Source: Marinomonas algicola
GTDB taxonomy: Bacteria > Pseudomonadota > Gammaproteobacteria > Pseudomonadales > Marinomonadaceae
NCBI RefSeq assembly: GCF_014805825.1
Contig: NZ_CP061941.1
Span: forward strand, 496,001-560,000
DNA: 64,000 bases
Direction of reading: 5' to 3'
The notes under the pieces were generated by a model that had not been told where the DNA came from, did not search any database, and worked only from the letters and a program-made list of their open reading frames with translations. Shown here in pieces: positions 7,051-16,562 of the stretch. Within the stretch, counting starts at the first letter, position 1. Each line of letters begins with the position of its first letter. A program made the position numbers and the translations under genes.

Positions 7051-10000
7051 ATGCCAAAGCGTACTGACATAAAAAGCGTCTTAATTTTAGGTGCTGGCCC
7101 AATCGTTATCGGCCAGGCTTGTGAATTTGACTACTCTGGTGCTCAAGCGTGTAAAGCACTTCGTGAAGAAGGTTTTCGCGTTATTCTGGTGAATTCTAAC
7201 CCAGCTACCATAATGACAGACCCTTCAATGGCGGATTCGACTTATATCGAACCTGTTGAATGGAAGACAGTCGAAAAAATTATTGAAAAAGAACGTCCTG
7301 ATGCGGTCTTGCCAACAATGGGTGGTCAAACGGCATTGAACTGTGCGCTTGATCTTGAGCGTCACGGCGTACTTGCAAAATACAATGTTGAAATGATTGG
7401 TGCGACGGCGGATGCCATCGATAAAGCGGAAGACCGAAATCGTTTCGACCAAGCAATGAAGGCCATTGGTCTTGAATGTCCGCGTGCGGGTATTGCCCAT
7501 AGCATGGAAGAAGCGTTGAAGGTACAGGCCGACTTGGGCTTTCCTTGTATTATTCGTCCTTCGTTCACCATGGGTGGTACTGGTGGTGGTATCGCATATA
7601 ACATGGAAGAATTTAACGAAATTTGTACTCGTGGTTTGGACTTGTCACCAACCAATGAATTGCTAATCGATGAATCTTTGATTGGTTGGAAAGAGTACGA
7701 GATGGAAGTTGTTCGAGACAAAAAAGACAACTGCATCATTGTTTGTGCGATTGAAAACTTTGACGCGATGGGGGTTCACACGGGTGACTCCATTACGGTT
7801 GCGCCAGCACAAACCTTAACGGACAAAGAATATCAAATCATGCGTAACGCTTCTTTAGCGGTATTGCGTGAAATTGGTGTTGAAACAGGCGGCTCTAACG
7901 TTCAATTTGGTATGGATCCAAAAACAGGTCGTCTTGTTGTTATCGAAATGAATCCTCGTGTGTCTCGTTCTTCCGCTTTGGCATCGAAAGCAACTGGCTT
8001 CCCAATTGCGAAAATCGCTGCGAAATTAGCGATTGGCTACACACTAGACGAATTGCAAAACGACATCACTGGTGGGCAAACGCCAGCGAGCTTCGAGCCT
8101 GCAATTGACTATGTTGTGACCAAAATCCCTCGTTTTACGTTTGAAAAATTCCCAACAGCAAATGATCGTCTTACTACTCAGATGAAATCGGTTGGTGAAG
8201 TTATGGCGATTGGCCGTACTTTCCAAGAGTCATTGCAAAAAGCATTACGTGGCTTGGAAGTAGGCTCTGATGGTTTTAATCCTCAGTTGGATTTTTCTGA
8301 AGAAAATAGCAAAGAGAAACTGGCGTTTGAGTTACAAAACCCTGGATCTGATCGTATTTGGTACATTGGTGATGCTTTCCGTTCAGGCATGACGGTCGAC
8401 GAAGTGTACGCGGCAACGGGTGTTGATCATTGGTTCTTGGTGCAAATCGAAGATTTGATCAAAGAAGAGAAAGCGTTGGCCAACAAAGGCTTGATTGATA
8501 TGACGTACGATGTCCTTCGTCGTCTAAAGCGTAAAGGTTTCTCTGACGCTCGTCTTGCAAGCTTGATGGATGTGACAGAAAAATCAATGCGTGAACGTCG
8601 TTATTTGATGGATGTTCATCCTGTTTTTAAGCGTGTTGATACTTGTGCGGCCGAATTTGCAACAAACACGGCTTACATGTACTCCACATACGAAGACGAA
8701 TGTGAAGCGGCGCCAACGAATAAAGACAAAGTCATCATTCTTGGCGGTGGCCCAAACCGTATTGGTCAAGGCATTGAATTTGACTACTGCTGTGTTCACG
8801 CGGCGTTAGGTCTGCGAGAAGATGGCTATGAAACCATCATGGTTAACTGTAACCCTGAAACGGTTTCTACAGATTACGATACGTCTGATCGTTTGTATTT
8901 CGAGCCAGTGACATTAGAAGATGTATTGGAAATCGTTCGCAAAGAGAAGCCGAAAGGTGTGATCGTTCAATTTGGAGGTCAAACGCCGCTGAAAATTGCA
9001 CGTGCATTGCAAAACGAAGGCGTGCCTATTATTGGTACGACGCCTGAGTCAATTGACCGAGCGGAAGATCGTGAGCGCTTCCAAAGCATGATTCAGCGTT
9101 TGGGCTACAAGCAACCTCATAACGCGACAGTACGTAGCGTTGAACAAGCGGCTGCCAAAGCGGCTGTCATTGGTTACCCGCTTGTGGTTCGTCCATCCTA
9201 TGTTTTGGGTGGCCGCGCTATGGAAATTGTTTATAACGAAAAAGAATTAATGCGTTACATGACAAGCGCCGTAAAAGTCTCTAATGACAGCCCTGTGTTG
9301 CTAGATCACTTTTTGAATGCCGCGATTGAAATCGATATCGATTGTATCAGTGATGGTAATCAAGTGGTTATCGGCGGCATCATGCAGCATATCGAACAAG
9401 CGGGCGTTCACTCTGGTGACTCGGCTTGTTCATTGCCCCCTTATTCGTTGTCAGCGACAGTTCAAGATGACATTCGTGAAATGATTAAGAATATGGCGTT
9501 AGAGCTTGGTGTTATTGGTTTGATGAACACTCAGTTGGCGGTGCAAGACGGCGAAATTTACGTCATAGAGGTTAATCCTCGTGCATCACGTACTGTACCA
9601 TTCGTATCCAAGTGCATTGGTCGTTCTTTGGCGCAAGTTGCGGCCTTAGTAATGGCTGGTAAAACATTGGAAGAGCTTGGTTTTACGAAAGAAATCATTC
9701 CTTCTTACTACAGTGTGAAAGAGGCTGTCTTCCCATTCAATAAGTTCCAAGGGGTTGATCCTATTCTTGGGCCTGAAATGAAGTCGACAGGTGAAGTCAT
9801 GGGGGTTGGTGATACCTTTGCAGAAGCTTTCGGTAAAGCGGTGCTAGGTGGTGGTACAGAATTACCAACGTCAGGTCGTGCTTTTATCAGTGTTCGTGAC
9901 ATGGATAAAGAAGGTGCCATTGCCGTTGCTAAGCGATTAGCTGGTTTGGGCTTTGATTTGGTGGCTACAGGCGGAACAGCAGACTACCTAACGGAAAATG

Positions 10001-10266
10001 GTGTGGATGTTCGCAAGGTCAATAAAGTGAACGAAGGTCGTCCTCACATAGTGGATATGATGAAAAACGACGAAATCGATTACATTATTAATACTACTTC
10101 TGGCACGCAAGCGATTGCAGATTCATCTGTTATTCGTAGTACAGCATTACAGCGTAAGGTTTGTTACACTACAACGCTGGCTGGTGCAGAAGCGACAAGC
10201 TTAGCGATTGGCCTTAAAGGGGAAACTAAGGTTAGAAGATTGCAAGATTTGCATTTGGGGAAATAA
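7051..10266 (+). CDS. carB: Carbamoyl-phosphate synthase large subunit CarB
   Basis: CarB makes carbamoyl phosphate from bicarbonate, ammonia and two ATP. It has 1071 aa with the two homologous ATP-grasp halves in order: the first begins LILGAGPIVIGQACEFDYSG, the second begins ILGGGPNRIGQGIEFDYCC near residue 565. Each half has its ATP-grasp core (PSFTMGGTGGGIAYN and PSYVLGGRAMEIVYN). The C-terminal MGS-like allosteric domain (from about residue 940, SGRAFISVRDMDKEGAIAVAKRL) binds UMP and ornithine in the E. coli enzyme. The stop overlaps the greA start (TAATG). Confidence 0.98.
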   Translation: MPKRTDIKSVLILGAGPIVIGQACEFDYSGAQACKALREEGFRVILVNSNPATIMTDPSMADSTYIEPVEWKTVEKIIEKERPDAVLPTMGGQTALNCALDLERHGVLAKYNVEMIGATADAIDKAEDRNRFDQAMKAIGLECPRAGIAHSMEEALKVQADLGFPCIIRPSFTMGGTGGGIAYNMEEFNEICTRGLDLSPTNELLIDESLIGWKEYEMEVVRDKKDNCIIVCAIENFDAMGVHTGDSITVAPAQTLTDKEYQIMRNASLAVLREIGVETGGSNVQFGMDPKTGRLVVIEMNPRVSRSSALASKATGFPIAKIAAKLAIGYTLDELQNDITGGQTPASFEPAIDYVVTKIPRFTFEKFPTANDRLTTQMKSVGEVMAIGRTFQESLQKALRGLEVGSDGFNPQLDFSEENSKEKLAFELQNPGSDRIWYIGDAFRSGMTVDEVYAATGVDHWFLVQIEDLIKEEKALANKGLIDMTYDVLRRLKRKGFSDARLASLMDVTEKSMRERRYLMDVHPVFKRVDTCAAEFATNTAYMYSTYEDECEAAPTNKDKVIILGGGPNRIGQGIEFDYCCVHAALGLREDGYETIMVNCNPETVSTDYDTSDRLYFEPVTLEDVLEIVRKEKPKGVIVQFGGQTPLKIARALQNEGVPIIGTTPESIDRAEDRERFQSMIQRLGYKQPHNATVRSVEQAAAKAAVIGYPLVVRPSYVLGGRAMEIVYNEKELMRYMTSAVKVSNDSPVLLDHFLNAAIEIDIDCISDGNQVVIGGIMQHIEQAGVHSGDSACSLPPYSLSATVQDDIREMIKNMALELGVIGLMNTQLAVQDGEIYVIEVNPRASRTVPFVSKCIGRSLAQVAALVMAGKTLEELGFTKEIIPSYYSVKEAVFPFNKFQGVDPILGPEMKSTGEVMGVGDTFAEAFGKAVLGGGTELPTSGRAFISVRDMDKEGAIAVAKRLAGLGFDLVATGGTADYLTENGVDVRKVNKVNEGRPHIVDMMKNDEIDYIINTTSGTQAIADSSVIRSTALQRKVCYTTTLAGAEATSLAIGLKGETKVRRLQDLHLGK

Positions 10267-10742
10267 TGAGAAAAGTACCGATGACAGTGGTTGGTGAAGC
10301 AACGCTTCGCACAGAATTGAATAACTTAAAAACTGTCCAGCGCCCACGTATTATTGCAGACATCGCCACGGCTCGTGAGCATGGCGATTTAAAAGAAAAT
10401 GCAGAATACCATGCCGCGCGAGAAGAGCAGGGTTTTGCCGAAGGTCGTATTAAAGAGATTGAAGGTAAACTGGCTGACTCTCAGGTAATTGATGTCACGA
10501 CGATTCCTCATACAGGAAAAGTGATATTTGGTGCGACAGTTACTTTATTCAATGTCGATACAGAAGAAACGGTTATTTACCGTATCGTTGGGGATGATGA
10601 AGCGGATGTTAAGAAGAAACAGATTTCTTATGCGTCTCCTATTGCCAAGGCGATTATAGGTAAAATGGAAGGTGATGAAGTCACGATTAAAATTCCAAGT
10701 GGTGAAGTGGTTTACGAAATTGAACAAGTAGAACACATTTAA
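10266..10742 (+). CDS. greA: Transcription elongation factor GreA
   Basis: GreA enters the RNA polymerase secondary channel and stimulates cleavage of backtracked transcripts. It has 158 aa: an N-terminal coiled coil (about residues 10-75, with the acidic tip motif REHGDLKENAEYHAAREEQGFAEGR-like, including the conserved Asp/Glu pair) and a C-terminal FKBP-like domain ending in GEVVYEIEQVEHI. The ATG overlaps the carB stop by one base, so it is translationally coupled to the carAB operon, an arrangement also known in Pseudomonas. Confidence 0.96.
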   Translation: MRKVPMTVVGEATLRTELNNLKTVQRPRIIADIATAREHGDLKENAEYHAAREEQGFAEGRIKEIEGKLADSQVIDVTTIPHTGKVIFGATVTLFNVDTEETVIYRIVGDDEADVKKKQISYASPIAKAIIGKMEGDEVTIKIPSGEVVYEIEQVEHI

Positions 10743-10766
10743 TACCACGGCCTTTCTTCGTAAGTA

Positions 10767-10803
10767 AAAAAGCAGAGTGACTTATATCACTCTGCTTTTT
10801 TTT
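10767..10803 (+). terminator. Terminator of carA-carB-greA
   Basis: AAAAAGCAGAGTGA and TCACTCTGCTTTTT form a perfect 14-bp stem with a 6-nt loop and a long T-run, 25 bp behind greA. Confidence 0.9.
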
Positions 10804-10921
10804 GATTTAAATAAAGTAACCTTTTAGGCTGTCGATACGCTTTAAGGCGAGTATGCTAATTGAATGAATGGTTTTATTGGTGTTTGCATTCTACTTTTGG
10901 ATTTGAAGTATCGAGTGGATT

Positions 10922-12529
10922 ATGAAAAAAATGTATGTGTTATTGCAATGTCTCTTTATAGCCAGCTTAATTGGGTGTGGAACGCCTGAAGGTGGCGGTG
11001 ATGCTACGTCAGATAATGGTGCGACAGACGATGGTACGACAGACGGTGGTACGACAGACGGTGGTACGACAGACGATGGTACGACAGACGATGGTGCGAC
11101 AGACGGTGGTGCGACAGACGGTGGTACGACAGCCAGTTTACCAAGTACGATAACGTCTTTAATTGCTACGGCAAAGAATGAATCCGTTGATCTGACTTGG
11201 TCAGCGGTAGAGGGAGCCGACAGTTATACGCTTTATTATGCTGTTGAGAGTATGGCGGGTTTATCCAGTTTATCTGAGGTGGTTGCTTTATCTGGAGGGC
11301 GAATTGTAGGAAGTCTGTCAGAGTTAAGTGTAGAGTTGTTAGACCTGACTAATGGAACGGAATATTTCTTTACCATGACGGCGGTGAACAGTGTCGGTGA
11401 AAGTGGCCGAAGTGCTGAGGTGAGAGCCATTCCTTTGGCGGATAACGGTTCGCCACAAAATCTTGTGGCTGAGGCTGGAAATCAAAGTGTTGAACTAAAC
11501 TGGTCTAAGGTGGACGAAGCGGATTCATACAATGTGTATTATTCGACAGAAAGCTTTTCGTTATTAAATGATGTGGCTAACTACGCGTCTTTAGAAAATG
11601 GTGAGCTTATTACGGATACGCTTACGACAACGAGTATCGTGAGTGGTTTAACTAACGACACCCCTTATTTTTTTGTTGTTACGGCGGTTAGTGCCGGTGT
11701 AGAGGGGTTGATGAGTAATGAAGTGACGGCGACACCTACTGCGTTGGCTGCAGGTGTGACGGCTTTCTCGTTGGCTGATACTGGTATTGATTTTGGTATA
11801 GAGTTTCCTGATTATGTAAATGACTCTAATGCGACAGGTCAGCATAATGTTGGCTGTGACGGTGATTTTATCGCACAACAAGACTGCTCTATTGGATTGG
11901 ATTCAACCAATAATGATAATACGGATGGTTTTGCTGGTTTTCGCTATACAAAATTGGATGCGCTTGGGTCTCCTTTGGAGCCAACTGAGGCATTTTGGAA
12001 TTGTGTGAAAGATGATGTAACAGGCTTAGTGTGGGAAGTGAAGCAAGGAGGGAGTGGCTTTAAGGGCGATGAAGGATTGCATGATGTTGACGATATTTTC
12101 AGTTGGTATAATTCGGACATGGCTGAAAATGGACGTGACTCAGGGGGAGAAGATAGCCAGCCATTAGCCTGTTTTGGCTATACCACGGCAGAGGAAAACT
12201 TATGCAATACAGAGTCTTTTGTTGCACGTGTTAATAAAAGTAAATTATGTGGAATAGAAACTTGGCGTATGCCGACGCCAGATGAATTGCTTAGTTTAGT
12301 GAATTTCGGTAATGGGTCGCCTTCAATAGATACAGCGTATTTTTCAAATACAACAACAGGTACAAAATTTTGGACAGATGGGCCTGACCCTGAAAATACT
12401 GAGAGTCATAAGGCATGGGTTGTGCTGTTTGATGTGCAAAATGCGGCCACACTAACTGGAGGTAACTTGATTCTATCTGAGTCAAAGGTGGCTGGTCGTG
12501 CTGTTCGATTAGTAAGTGGTGGAGAATAA
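10922..12529 (+). CDS. Lipoprotein with TTDGG repeat, two FN3-like domains and a DUF1566 domain
   Basis: This is a probable outer-membrane or surface lipoprotein of 535 aa with unknown function. A type II signal peptide ends in the lipobox LIGC (Cys about residue 19). Then comes a low-complexity linker of about eight T-[TA]-D-[GD]-G pentapeptides (residues 33-70). Two fibronectin type III-like domains follow (about 75-165 and 175-270, each with LTWS/LNWSKV..ADSY..YY and NGTEYFFTMTAVN-type strands). The C-terminal part (about 355-530) is a DUF1566 domain: DDVTGLVWEVK, WRMPTPDELLSLVNFG and a final GRAVRLV. A second DUF1566 gene follows 2 bp later, so the two probably work together. Confidence 0.8.
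   Translation: MKKMYVLLQCLFIASLIGCGTPEGGGDATSDNGATDDGTTDGGTTDGGTTDDGTTDDGATDGGATDGGTTASLPSTITSLIATAKNESVDLTWSAVEGADSYTLYYAVESMAGLSSLSEVVALSGGRIVGSLSELSVELLDLTNGTEYFFTMTAVNSVGESGRSAEVRAIPLADNGSPQNLVAEAGNQSVELNWSKVDEADSYNVYYSTESFSLLNDVANYASLENGELITDTLTTTSIVSGLTNDTPYFFVVTAVSAGVEGLMSNEVTATPTALAAGVTAFSLADTGIDFGIEFPDYVNDSNATGQHNVGCDGDFIAQQDCSIGLDSTNNDNTDGFAGFRYTKLDALGSPLEPTEAFWNCVKDDVTGLVWEVKQGGSGFKGDEGLHDVDDIFSWYNSDMAENGRDSGGEDSQPLACFGYTTAEENLCNTESFVARVNKSKLCGIETWRMPTPDELLSLVNFGNGSPSIDTAYFSNTTTGTKFWTDGPDPENTESHKAWVVLFDVQNAATLTGGNLILSESKVAGRAVRLVSGGE
11018..11133 (+). repeat. 15-bp tandem repeat in the lipoprotein gene
   Basis: About eight copies of a 15-bp unit (consensus GGTACGACAGACGGT, with A/G and G/A variants) encode the pentapeptide TTDGG. 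The period is a multiple of three, so copy-number changes would alter linker length without breaking the frame. Confidence 0.9.
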
Positions 12530-12531
12530 TT

Positions 12532-13077
12532 ATGTTGAAAGCCATGCGTGGGTTGGTCTGCTTGAGTTATATTGGGTTATGTTCATTTTCGTATGCTGAG
12601 ACACAAGTCAATTGTAAGCCTGATAATATTGTGGCCAGCACGCCAACGACTCGTTTTACGCTGAATGCAGATGAAACGGTAACAGACTTAAAGACTGGGT
12701 TGATGTGGAAGCAATGCCCTGAAGGCATGTCAGGAAGTCAATGTGACGTTGGCAGCGCAAGCGTCGCTTTTTGGGATGTATTTCTAAGAAGTGTAGAGGT
12801 GTTGAATGCGGGGGAGGGGTTTGCGGGCTTTAATGATTGGCGAGTACCGAATGTTAAAGAGCTGAGGTCAATTGTCGAGGCCCAATGCTATCGACCTGCT
12901 ATTAATCTAGAGGTGTTTCCGAATACACCCATTGTGAGTTTTTTTACTTCAACGCCAGTGAAAGACATTTTTCGTGACAATATTTGGGTTGTTGAGTTTA
13001 TTCATGGAAGAATAGAGTCCAAACGCTTAAATGTCAGTGGCTCGCTTCGTTTGGTTCGTAATGCTGAGGTGAATTGA
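12532..13077 (+). CDS. Secreted DUF1566 protein
   Basis: This exported protein of 181 aa has unknown function. A signal peptide is visible (MLKAMRGLVCLSYIGLCSFSYA, cleavage likely after YA). The rest is one DUF1566 domain: VTDLKTGLMWKQCPEG, then FNDWRVPNVKELRSIVE, and the terminal GSLRLVRN. The same signatures occur at the end of the lipoprotein encoded just upstream; only 2 bp separate the genes. Cysteines (CKPD, QCPEG, QCDVG, QCYRP) could form disulfides in the periplasm. Confidence 0.8.
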   Translation: MLKAMRGLVCLSYIGLCSFSYAETQVNCKPDNIVASTPTTRFTLNADETVTDLKTGLMWKQCPEGMSGSQCDVGSASVAFWDVFLRSVEVLNAGEGFAGFNDWRVPNVKELRSIVEAQCYRPAINLEVFPNTPIVSFFTSTPVKDIFRDNIWVVEFIHGRIESKRLNVSGSLRLVRNAEVN

Positions 13078-13101
13078 GTTGAGTTAGCTGTATTATGAAA
13101 T

Positions 13102-13137
13102 AAAAATCACCAACCAGCTCTGGTTGGTGATTTTTAT
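13102..13137. terminator. Bidirectional terminator between the DUF1566 gene and pgi
   Basis: AAAAATCACCAACCA and TGGTTGGTGATTTTT form a perfect 15-bp stem with loop GCTC. A- and T-runs on both sides serve the convergent genes. Confidence 0.92.
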
Positions 13138-13160
13138 TAGAGTCACTTTTTTGCTTAAGC

Positions 13161-14801
13161 TTAAGCTTTCTTGAACGCGTTGATCAGTGCTTGAGTCGAG
13201 GCATCCAGTGCGCTGTTGTCGCTGTCGCTAACAAGGCGGTTGTAGATGTCTGTTCCCAATACTTTGCCGAGTTCTACGCCCCATTGGTCGAAGGAATTGA
13301 TGCCCCAAATCGTGCCTTGTACAAAAGTACGATGCTCGTAGAGGGCGATCAAAGCACCTACGGTGGCGGGTGTCATTTTATCGGTTAATAGGGTGTTGCT
13401 TGGGCGGTTGCCCTTGATCACCTTGTGTGGTGCAATTTTGGCGACTTGTTCGGCGGTTGCACCTGCATCACGCAGTTCTTGCTCTGCTTGGTCTAATGTT
13501 TTACCGACCATCAAGGCTTGTGATTGGCTTAAGCAGTTAGCAAACAATTGTGTATGGTGTTCGCCAATGGGATTGTGAGACGCTAATGGAGCGATGAAGT
13601 CCACAGGCACCAGGCGCGTGCCTTGATGCAATAGTTGATGGTATGCATGTTGCCCGTTGGTGCCAGCGCCACCCCAGATGATTGGGCCCGTGTCTGTTTC
13701 TATGTCATCACCATTTAGTAGATTTGCTTTACCATTACTTTCCATGTCGAGCTGCTGAATGTGAGCGGGCATAGCGCGTAGATAATGATCGTAAGGAATT
13801 AAAGCGTGAGTTTGTGCATTATGGAAGTTGGTATACCAGACGCCTAAAGTGCCCATAATGACCGGTAGGTTTTCTTTAAATGGAGTGGTGCGAAAATGCT
13901 CGTCCATTTGGTGGGCGCCGTCTAGTAAGTTGTAGAAGTTATCCATGCCAACGGCGATTGCCACCGGTAAGCCAATAGCAGACCAAAGTGAATAGCGTCC
14001 CCCAACCCAATCCCACATAGGGAAGATGTTTTCTTTTTCCATACCAAAGTCGACGGCTTTTTTTACGTTGGAGCTCACCGCGGCGAAGTGTTTGCCGACG
14101 TTTTCTTGTGAACCGCCATTGCTTAGGAACCAGTCACGCGCTGCGTTAGCATTCGATAAGGTTTCTAGGGTGCCAAAGGTTTTAGAGGAGATCACAAAAA
14201 CCGTTGTTTCAGGATTCACTTGTTTTAACTTGCCTGTGATGTCTGAACCATCGATGTTCGCCACAAAATGTACTTTGATGTCGTCTTTTTTATACGGCGT
14301 TAGGGCTTCTGTTACAACTTTTGGGCCAAGGTAAGAGCCACCAATACCGATAGATATGACATCCGTAATGCGTTTTCCTGTGTATCCTTTCCATTCGCCA
14401 CTGTGCAATTGGGCTACAAATTTTTCCATTTGCTGGAGTGTCGAGCGGACTTCTTCTAATACATTGACGCCGTCAACAAGCAGAACATCCTGAGCTTGAC
14501 TGGCTCGAAGTGCGATATGCAGAACCGAGCGATCTTCTGTGTTATTGATATGAGCACCGTTGAACATACCTTTTATGGCGTGTTCTAATCCGGCTTCTTT
14601 CGCTAGATCCATTAATAAAGAGAGCGTTTTTTTATTCGCACGATTTTTGGCATAATCCAGTGTCCAGCCTGCCGCTTTTGCTGTGTACTGTTGAGCGCGT
14701 AGTGCATCGCTTTCAAACAAGGACTTCATGTTAACAGATGCCATTTCTTTTTGGTGTTCTGTTAATGCTTTCCAAGCCGTTAATTTTGTGGGTGAACTCA
14801 T
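13161..14801 (-). CDS. pgi: Glucose-6-phosphate isomerase
   Basis: Pgi interconverts glucose 6-phosphate and fructose 6-phosphate in the cytoplasm. The ATG giving MSSPTKLTAWKAL has GGGAG 7 nt upstream and fits the family N-terminus; the ATG 27 bp earlier has no such support. The protein has 546 aa. Signature stretches are the sugar-phosphate loop ISIGIGGSYLGPK, the PGI signature VISSKTFGTLET, WDWVGGRYSLWSAIGLP, the catalytic Glu/His region GADTGPIIWGGAGTNGQHAYHQLLHQGT-like, and the Lys region SFDQWGVELGK. It is the last gene behind panC on this strand, 76 bp apart in the opposite order of transcription (pgi follows panC). Confidence 0.97.
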   Translation of the reverse strand: MSSPTKLTAWKALTEHQKEMASVNMKSLFESDALRAQQYTAKAAGWTLDYAKNRANKKTLSLLMDLAKEAGLEHAIKGMFNGAHINNTEDRSVLHIALRASQAQDVLLVDGVNVLEEVRSTLQQMEKFVAQLHSGEWKGYTGKRITDVISIGIGGSYLGPKVVTEALTPYKKDDIKVHFVANIDGSDITGKLKQVNPETTVFVISSKTFGTLETLSNANAARDWFLSNGGSQENVGKHFAAVSSNVKKAVDFGMEKENIFPMWDWVGGRYSLWSAIGLPVAIAVGMDNFYNLLDGAHQMDEHFRTTPFKENLPVIMGTLGVWYTNFHNAQTHALIPYDHYLRAMPAHIQQLDMESNGKANLLNGDDIETDTGPIIWGGAGTNGQHAYHQLLHQGTRLVPVDFIAPLASHNPIGEHHTQLFANCLSQSQALMVGKTLDQAEQELRDAGATAEQVAKIAPHKVIKGNRPSNTLLTDKMTPATVGALIALYEHRTFVQGTIWGINSFDQWGVELGKVLGTDIYNRLVSDSDNSALDASTQALINAFKKA

Positions 14802-14876
14802 TACAATCTCCCTAGTTTGTTGAGGCATCTAGACATAACTGTGCTTGAGTTAGGTTAGGGCCTCATTGAAAGTGAA

Positions 14877-15728
14877 TTAGGCTAATTCAACGCGCAAGTT
14901 GTCTATAAGACGCGCGCTGCCTAGATGTGCCGCCGCCAGGATGACGAGGCTTTTCTCTTCCTCTGATGGTGTTTGTAAATTATCTTGTGCGCGTATTTCA
15001 AAATAATCACGACGGAAACCAACCGCTTCAAGCTTCTGTTGAGCTTGTTCGCGAATGTCCTCGTGACTCGCACGGTTTGCAATAAGCTGTTCTTTTGCCC
15101 AAAGCAAGGTTTTATACATTGTAGGTGCGATGTTTCTTTCTTCTTCTGTAAGGTAGCCGTTACGAGAGCTCATTGCTAGGCCATCACTGTTACGTGCTGT
15201 ATCTATGCCAATGACCTCCACATTTGAGCTCAGGTCACGAACCATGTCTTCAATGACTTTTAATTGTTGGTAATCTTTGTTACCAAAAATTGCAAAGTCT
15301 GGCTGTACAATGTTAAAAAGTTTAGTCACAACTGTGGCAACACCAACAAAGTGTCCAGGTCGGCTGGCGCCACACAAAATGTCTGAGAGGCCAGATACTT
15401 CTATTTGAGTTTGGCTGCGCTTTCCATCTGGGTACATTTCAAGTGCGTCTGGTGCAAATAGATAATGGCAACCATTCTCTAAAAGAAGGGCTTGATCTTC
15501 TACTAATGTGCGAGGGTATCGCTCAATGTCTTCGCTTACTCCAAATTGCATTGGGTTAACGAAAATAGAGGCAACGATGACATCCCCTTCATTTTTAGCT
15601 CTTCGAATAAGGCTCATATGTCCATCATGAAGGTTACCCATAGTTGGGACAAACACAATGCTTTTATCTTTTAGTCGCTCCGCTTTTAAAGCGGCTCTTA
15701 ATTCTTTGACGGTATGACATGTTCTCAT
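14877..15728 (-). CDS. panC: Pantothenate synthetase PanC
   Basis: PanC condenses pantoate with beta-alanine using ATP, the last step of pantothenate synthesis. It has 283 aa. The ATP-binding HxGH-type motif is in FVPTMGNLHDGHMSLIRRA; pantoate contacts are expected in IFVNPMQFG; the second nucleotide signature is FGNKDYQQLKVIEDMVRDL, and the KMSKS-like loop is MSSRNGYL. It follows panB by 2 bp, so the two are co-translated. Confidence 0.97.
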   Translation of the reverse strand: MRTCHTVKELRAALKAERLKDKSIVFVPTMGNLHDGHMSLIRRAKNEGDVIVASIFVNPMQFGVSEDIERYPRTLVEDQALLLENGCHYLFAPDALEMYPDGKRSQTQIEVSGLSDILCGASRPGHFVGVATVVTKLFNIVQPDFAIFGNKDYQQLKVIEDMVRDLSSNVEVIGIDTARNSDGLAMSSRNGYLTEEERNIAPTMYKTLLWAKEQLIANRASHEDIREQAQQKLEAVGFRRDYFEIRAQDNLQTPSEEEKSLVILAAAHLGSARLIDNLRVELA

Positions 15729-15730
15729 GA

Positions 15731-16552
15731 TTAGAAGCCGTGCTCATCTGCTGGGAAGGTTTGATCTTTAACTTCTTGGGCGAAGGCTTCAAATGACTCT
15801 TGAATTGAGCGTCCATTGGTTAAAAAGTTCTTAACAAATCTTGGGCGTTTGCCTAAATTAATGCCTATCATGTCGTGTAAAACAAGTACTTGACCATCGG
15901 TGTGTTGTCCTGCCCCTATTCCAATTGTCGGTACTTCGACCATTTGCGAGATTTCTTTGCCAAGCTCTGTAGGAATGCATTCGTAAAGTAAAATGTCGGC
16001 TCCAGCGTTAACTAGATTAAGGCTATCTTGTTTGATTTGGTCTGCGGCCGAGTCTGTTTTGCCTTGAACTTTATAACCTCCCAGCTTATGTACAGCTTGA
16101 GGTGTTAGGCCTAGGTGGGCACAAACCGGTATGCCTCTTTGAGACAGAAGTTGAACCGTATCGCAAAGCCAGCTGCCACCTTCTAGCTTTACCATGTTTG
16201 CTCCAGCTTGCATCAGCTTGGCCGCATTATCCAGAGCAAGCTCGGGTTTGCTGTAGCTCATAAAGGGCATATCGGCTAATAAAAAAGCATGAGTGTTACC
16301 GCGTTTTACGGCTCTAACGTGGTAGCACATCTCGTCAATGGTAACGGGTAACGTGCTGTCTTGGCCTTGTATTACCATGCCCAAAGAGTCGCCAACTAAA
16401 ATAGTTTCAATACCAGCTTCATTCATAATGTGAGTAAAGGTCGCATCGTAGGCGGTAAGACAAGTAAACTTTTCTCCTTCGGCTTTCATTTTCTTTAAAC
16501 GGCTTAAGGTTACTGGATTACTGAGTTTTTTCTTTGAAGTATCGGCGTACAT
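15731..16552 (-). CDS. panB: 3-methyl-2-oxobutanoate hydroxymethyltransferase PanB
   Basis: PanB transfers a hydroxymethyl group from methylene-tetrahydrofolate to ketoisovalerate to give ketopantoate. It has 273 aa, a TIM-barrel enzyme. The metal/substrate signatures are visible: VGDSLGMVIQGQDSTLPVT, ADMPFMSY, MVKLEGG and GIGAGQHTDGQVLVLHDMIG. It starts 10 bp behind folK, which links folate and pantothenate synthesis in one operon (pcnB-folK-panB-panC). Confidence 0.97.
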   Translation of the reverse strand: MYADTSKKKLSNPVTLSRLKKMKAEGEKFTCLTAYDATFTHIMNEAGIETILVGDSLGMVIQGQDSTLPVTIDEMCYHVRAVKRGNTHAFLLADMPFMSYSKPELALDNAAKLMQAGANMVKLEGGSWLCDTVQLLSQRGIPVCAHLGLTPQAVHKLGGYKVQGKTDSAADQIKQDSLNLVNAGADILLYECIPTELGKEISQMVEVPTIGIGAGQHTDGQVLVLHDMIGINLGKRPRFVKNFLTNGRSIQESFEAFAQEVKDQTFPADEHGF

Positions 16553-16562
16553 AGTTTTCTTC

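Noticed and set aside
10971..11153. 60-codon frame with an MVRQT repeat
   Set aside because: It is a shifted reading of the 15-bp repeat in the lipoprotein gene.
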